Notes under the pieces: model-generated
What the model saw: the letters and a program-made list of their open reading frames with translations, nothing else
The model's database searches: none
What the model was told of the DNA's origin: nothing
Assembly (NCBI GenBank): GCA_937922775.1
Contig: CALAKE010000441.1
Coordinates: 1 to 7,873, forward strand
Reading direction: 5' to 3'
Length of the DNA stretch: 7,873 nucleotides
Source of the DNA: an uncultured bacterium
GTDB lineage: Bacteria > Acidobacteriota > UBA890
Made by a program: the position numbers and the translations under genes
Shown: positions 6,509 to 7,873 of the stretch, one piece after another
Position numbering within the stretch: the first letter of the stretch is position 1
Layout of the letters: every line of letters starts with the position of its first letter

Positions 6509-7681
6509 TCACTTTGCCTCCGGCTCCGTTTCACATCGCCGCACTTCGAAGCAACAGACCGACAGGCGGCGGCGATCGGGCAACGCTCGGAAGCTGAAAT
6601 CCGAGCTCACCTCCAGCTCGACGAACGGCTGACTGCCACTGGGCAGATCCAGGCGCACGCGAACCTGCCCCGGGCGTTCGGCAACAATTCGGGCAAGCCG
6701 GACGCTCTCCGCTGTGATCTCTACTGCAATCCCTTTGTCGGACGGCACCTTGTGAGCCTCGAGAACCACCTCGGCCTGCCGCCAGCGCCGGGGAACGAGT
6801 AGCTTCCCGCGAGGGCCCAGCCAGCCATCAGCGTGGCATGGCAGACGCTCCGTGGCGCGCCGCATCATCCGGCCCTGGGTATAACGAACCGCGCGCCGAA
6901 ATCCGCTCCAGCTGTGCGCAACGAGTTGCTCGCTCAGCGTGTCGAGGGCGTATAGCCGAACGCCCGGGGTCGCGAAGCGGCCTGAATGTTTGCTTGCCAG
7001 CCGGCGCAGCTCGCGGATCCGTCGCCAGCCGCCGGTGCTCGTCTTTGTCTTCGAATAGACACGCGAAGACCCGAGATTCTCATCGAGGTAGAACACATCG
7101 GAGTGCGCCGCCAGGCGAATCCACAGGTCCCAATCCATCGCGAACTCGAGGCGCTCGTCGAGCAGGCCAACCTCCAGGGCCGCATCTCGGCGGAAAAAGG
7201 CGGCTGGCTGCAAGATGTAGTCAAGACAGTGAACGAGTCTCCACAGTGAAAACGGTTCGATCTCATCGAAATCGCCAACGACGTCACCCGTCTCGTCGAG
7301 GATCGAGCCATTGCCGTACACCAACCCGACCTCCGGAAGGGACGCGAATGTCTCGACGACCTTCGTGATCGCGCCCGGCGCATAGATGTCGTCAGAATTC
7401 AACCATCCCAGGATGCTGCCGCGGGCTTGGCGAAATCCCTTATTGATGGCATGCGATTGTCCGTCATCTGCCTCGCAGACCCACTTCAGCCGGTCTCCAT
7501 ACGAAGCGAGGATGTCCAGACTCTCGTCGCAAGACCCCCCATCAAATACGAGGTACTCGATCCGCGGATAATCCTGCTCGAGGACGCTGTCGATCGCGGC
7601 ACGGAGAAAGCGCCCTTGGTTGAGGGACGGCGTTACAATCGTTACCAGCGGCCGGCGCCGAGCCGACTCTGGAGCCGTCAA
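6509..7681 (-). CDS. GT2 family glycosyltransferase with C-terminal beta-rich module
   Basis: This 390-residue cytoplasmic protein has a GT-A glycosyltransferase domain in residues about 11-235. Motifs are VTIVTPSLNQ (13-22), the donor-binding FDGGSCDES (46-54), the metal-binding LNSDD (94-98), QPAAFFRR (158-165) and MDWDLWIRLA (182-191), which carries the likely catalytic-base region. It probably adds one sugar to a surface glycan. A linker of basic helices (about 215-282) leads to a beta-rich tail (285-382), starting DGWLGP and ending PDRRRLSV. The start is TTG 7681: the nearest in-frame stop upstream is at 7714-7712, and no ATG or GTG lies between that stop and the conserved VTIV strand. 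GAGGTG at 7692-7687 is a good ribosome binding site. The TTG overlaps the stop of the gene before it as TTGA. The GT4-type gene begins 10 bases downstream. Donor and acceptor are unknown. Confidence 0.93.
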   Translation of the reverse strand: MTAPESARRRPLVTIVTPSLNQGRFLRAAIDSVLEQDYPRIEYLVFDGGSCDESLDILASYGDRLKWVCEADDGQSHAINKGFRQARGSILGWLNSDDIYAPGAITKVVETFASLPEVGLVYGNGSILDETGDVVGDFDEIEPFSLWRLVHCLDYILQPAAFFRRDAALEVGLLDERLEFAMDWDLWIRLAAHSDVFYLDENLGSSRVYSKTKTSTGGWRRIRELRRLASKHSGRFATPGVRLYALDTLSEQLVAHSWSGFRRAVRYTQGRMMRRATERLPCHADGWLGPRGKLLVPRRWRQAEVVLEAHKVPSDKGIAVEITAESVRLARIVAERPGQVRVRLDLPSGSQPFVELEVSSDFSFRALPDRRRLSVCCFEVRRCETEPEAK

Positions 7682-7872
7682 CTCGGCACCTCGCCGTTTC
7701 CAGGAGTGAGGTCAAGGACCTGGTGAACGCGCATCGCCAGCCGGCGCATTTCGCCGCGCCAGGGCTGCGGTGGTAGCGCCGCGTTGCTAGCGAAATCCAG
7801 CTCTATCTGACGCTCGTCTGCCGAAGCAACTTGCGGCAGGCGGAGTTTTCGGCTGTAGATGCCGGGCCGGTC
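7678..7872 (-). CDS. C-terminal tail of an unidentified protein, probably a glycosyltransferase with the same beta-rich module; 5' end outside the window
   Basis: A frame open from the right edge runs 64 codons on the minus strand to a TGA at 7680-7678. It is the only one I judge coding there, because it ends exactly in a four-base TTGA overlap with the GT2 start and contains family-like sequence. The visible part reads as beta strands: KLRLPQV (about 9-15), RQIELDFASNAALPP (about 21-35) and GEMRRLAMRVHQV (about 40-52). This matches the end of the GT2 tail, which has VRLDLP, FVELEVSS and DRRRLSVCCFEV in the same order. I infer that the whole protein is another polysaccharide-assembly protein, perhaps a glycosyltransferase, but no catalytic domain is visible. 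The residues before the stop are polar. It is the most upstream gene of the minus-strand run in view. Confidence 0.72.
   Translation of the reverse strand, partial: DRPGIYSRKLRLPQVASADERQIELDFASNAALPPQPWRGEMRRLAMRVHQVLDLTPGNGEVPS
7687..7692 (-). promoter_or_regulatory. Ribosome binding site deciding the TTG start of the GT2 gene
   Basis: On the minus strand GAGGTG precedes TTG 7681 by 5 bases (7 bases from the GAGG core). It lies inside the coding end of the upstream gene and supports the otherwise unusual TTG start together with the TTGA stop/start overlap. Confidence 0.65.
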
Positions 7873-7873
7873 G

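Noticed and set aside
6838..7368. 176-codon plus-strand frame over the GT2 gene
   Set aside because: Low-complexity Arg/Ser/Pro-rich translation with no motif; the minus strand encodes intact GT2 motifs across the whole stretch.

Overview
This GC-rich bacterial window reads as the junction between a small glycan-catabolism pair and a surface-polysaccharide (exopolysaccharide, capsule or O-antigen type) assembly locus. The pairing of a formylglycine-type sulfatase with a CBM9-like protein is common in Planctomycetota, Verrucomicrobiota and Acidobacteriota. GT-C proteins with a FSPSRG loop, and glycosyltransferases with beta-sandwich tails, are common in environmental Gram-negative lineages. 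The window holds no rRNA or marker gene, so the phylum is an inference only.

Layout: (1) 2-973, plus strand: the C-terminal 323 residues of a sulfatase whose catalytic N-terminus lies off the left edge. (2) 984-1751, minus strand: a CBM9-like protein, convergent with the sulfatase and 10 bases from it. (3) About 1752-2043: a divergent intergenic region with a weak sigma70-like promoter candidate. (4) 2044-4197, plus strand: a multi-spanning GT-C-type membrane protein with two tandem beta-sandwich domains at its C-terminus. (5) 4227-7872, minus strand: four tightly packed genes, read from right to left. They are the C-terminal tail of an unidentified protein, a GT2 glycosyltransferase, a GT4-type glycosyltransferase and a WecA/MraY-like polyprenyl-phosphate sugar-1-phosphate transferase. 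The first two overlap by four bases as TTGA.

Working model (inference from families and order): the WecA-like enzyme loads the first sugar phosphate onto undecaprenyl phosphate at the inner membrane. The two cytoplasmic glycosyltransferases extend the lipid-linked glycan. The GT-C protein could transfer sugars from a polyprenyl-phosphate donor on the periplasmic side. Flippase, polymerase and export genes are not in view. The sulfatase and CBM9 protein may belong to a separate catabolic unit.

The most interesting structure is a C-terminal beta-rich module ending in an Arg-rich signature of the type (D/E)xRxL-x-V/A. I see it four times in three proteins: twice in the GT-C protein, once in the GT2 and once in the truncated gene at the right edge. 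I found no RNA genes, insertion sequences, CRISPR arrays or convincing intrinsic terminators.
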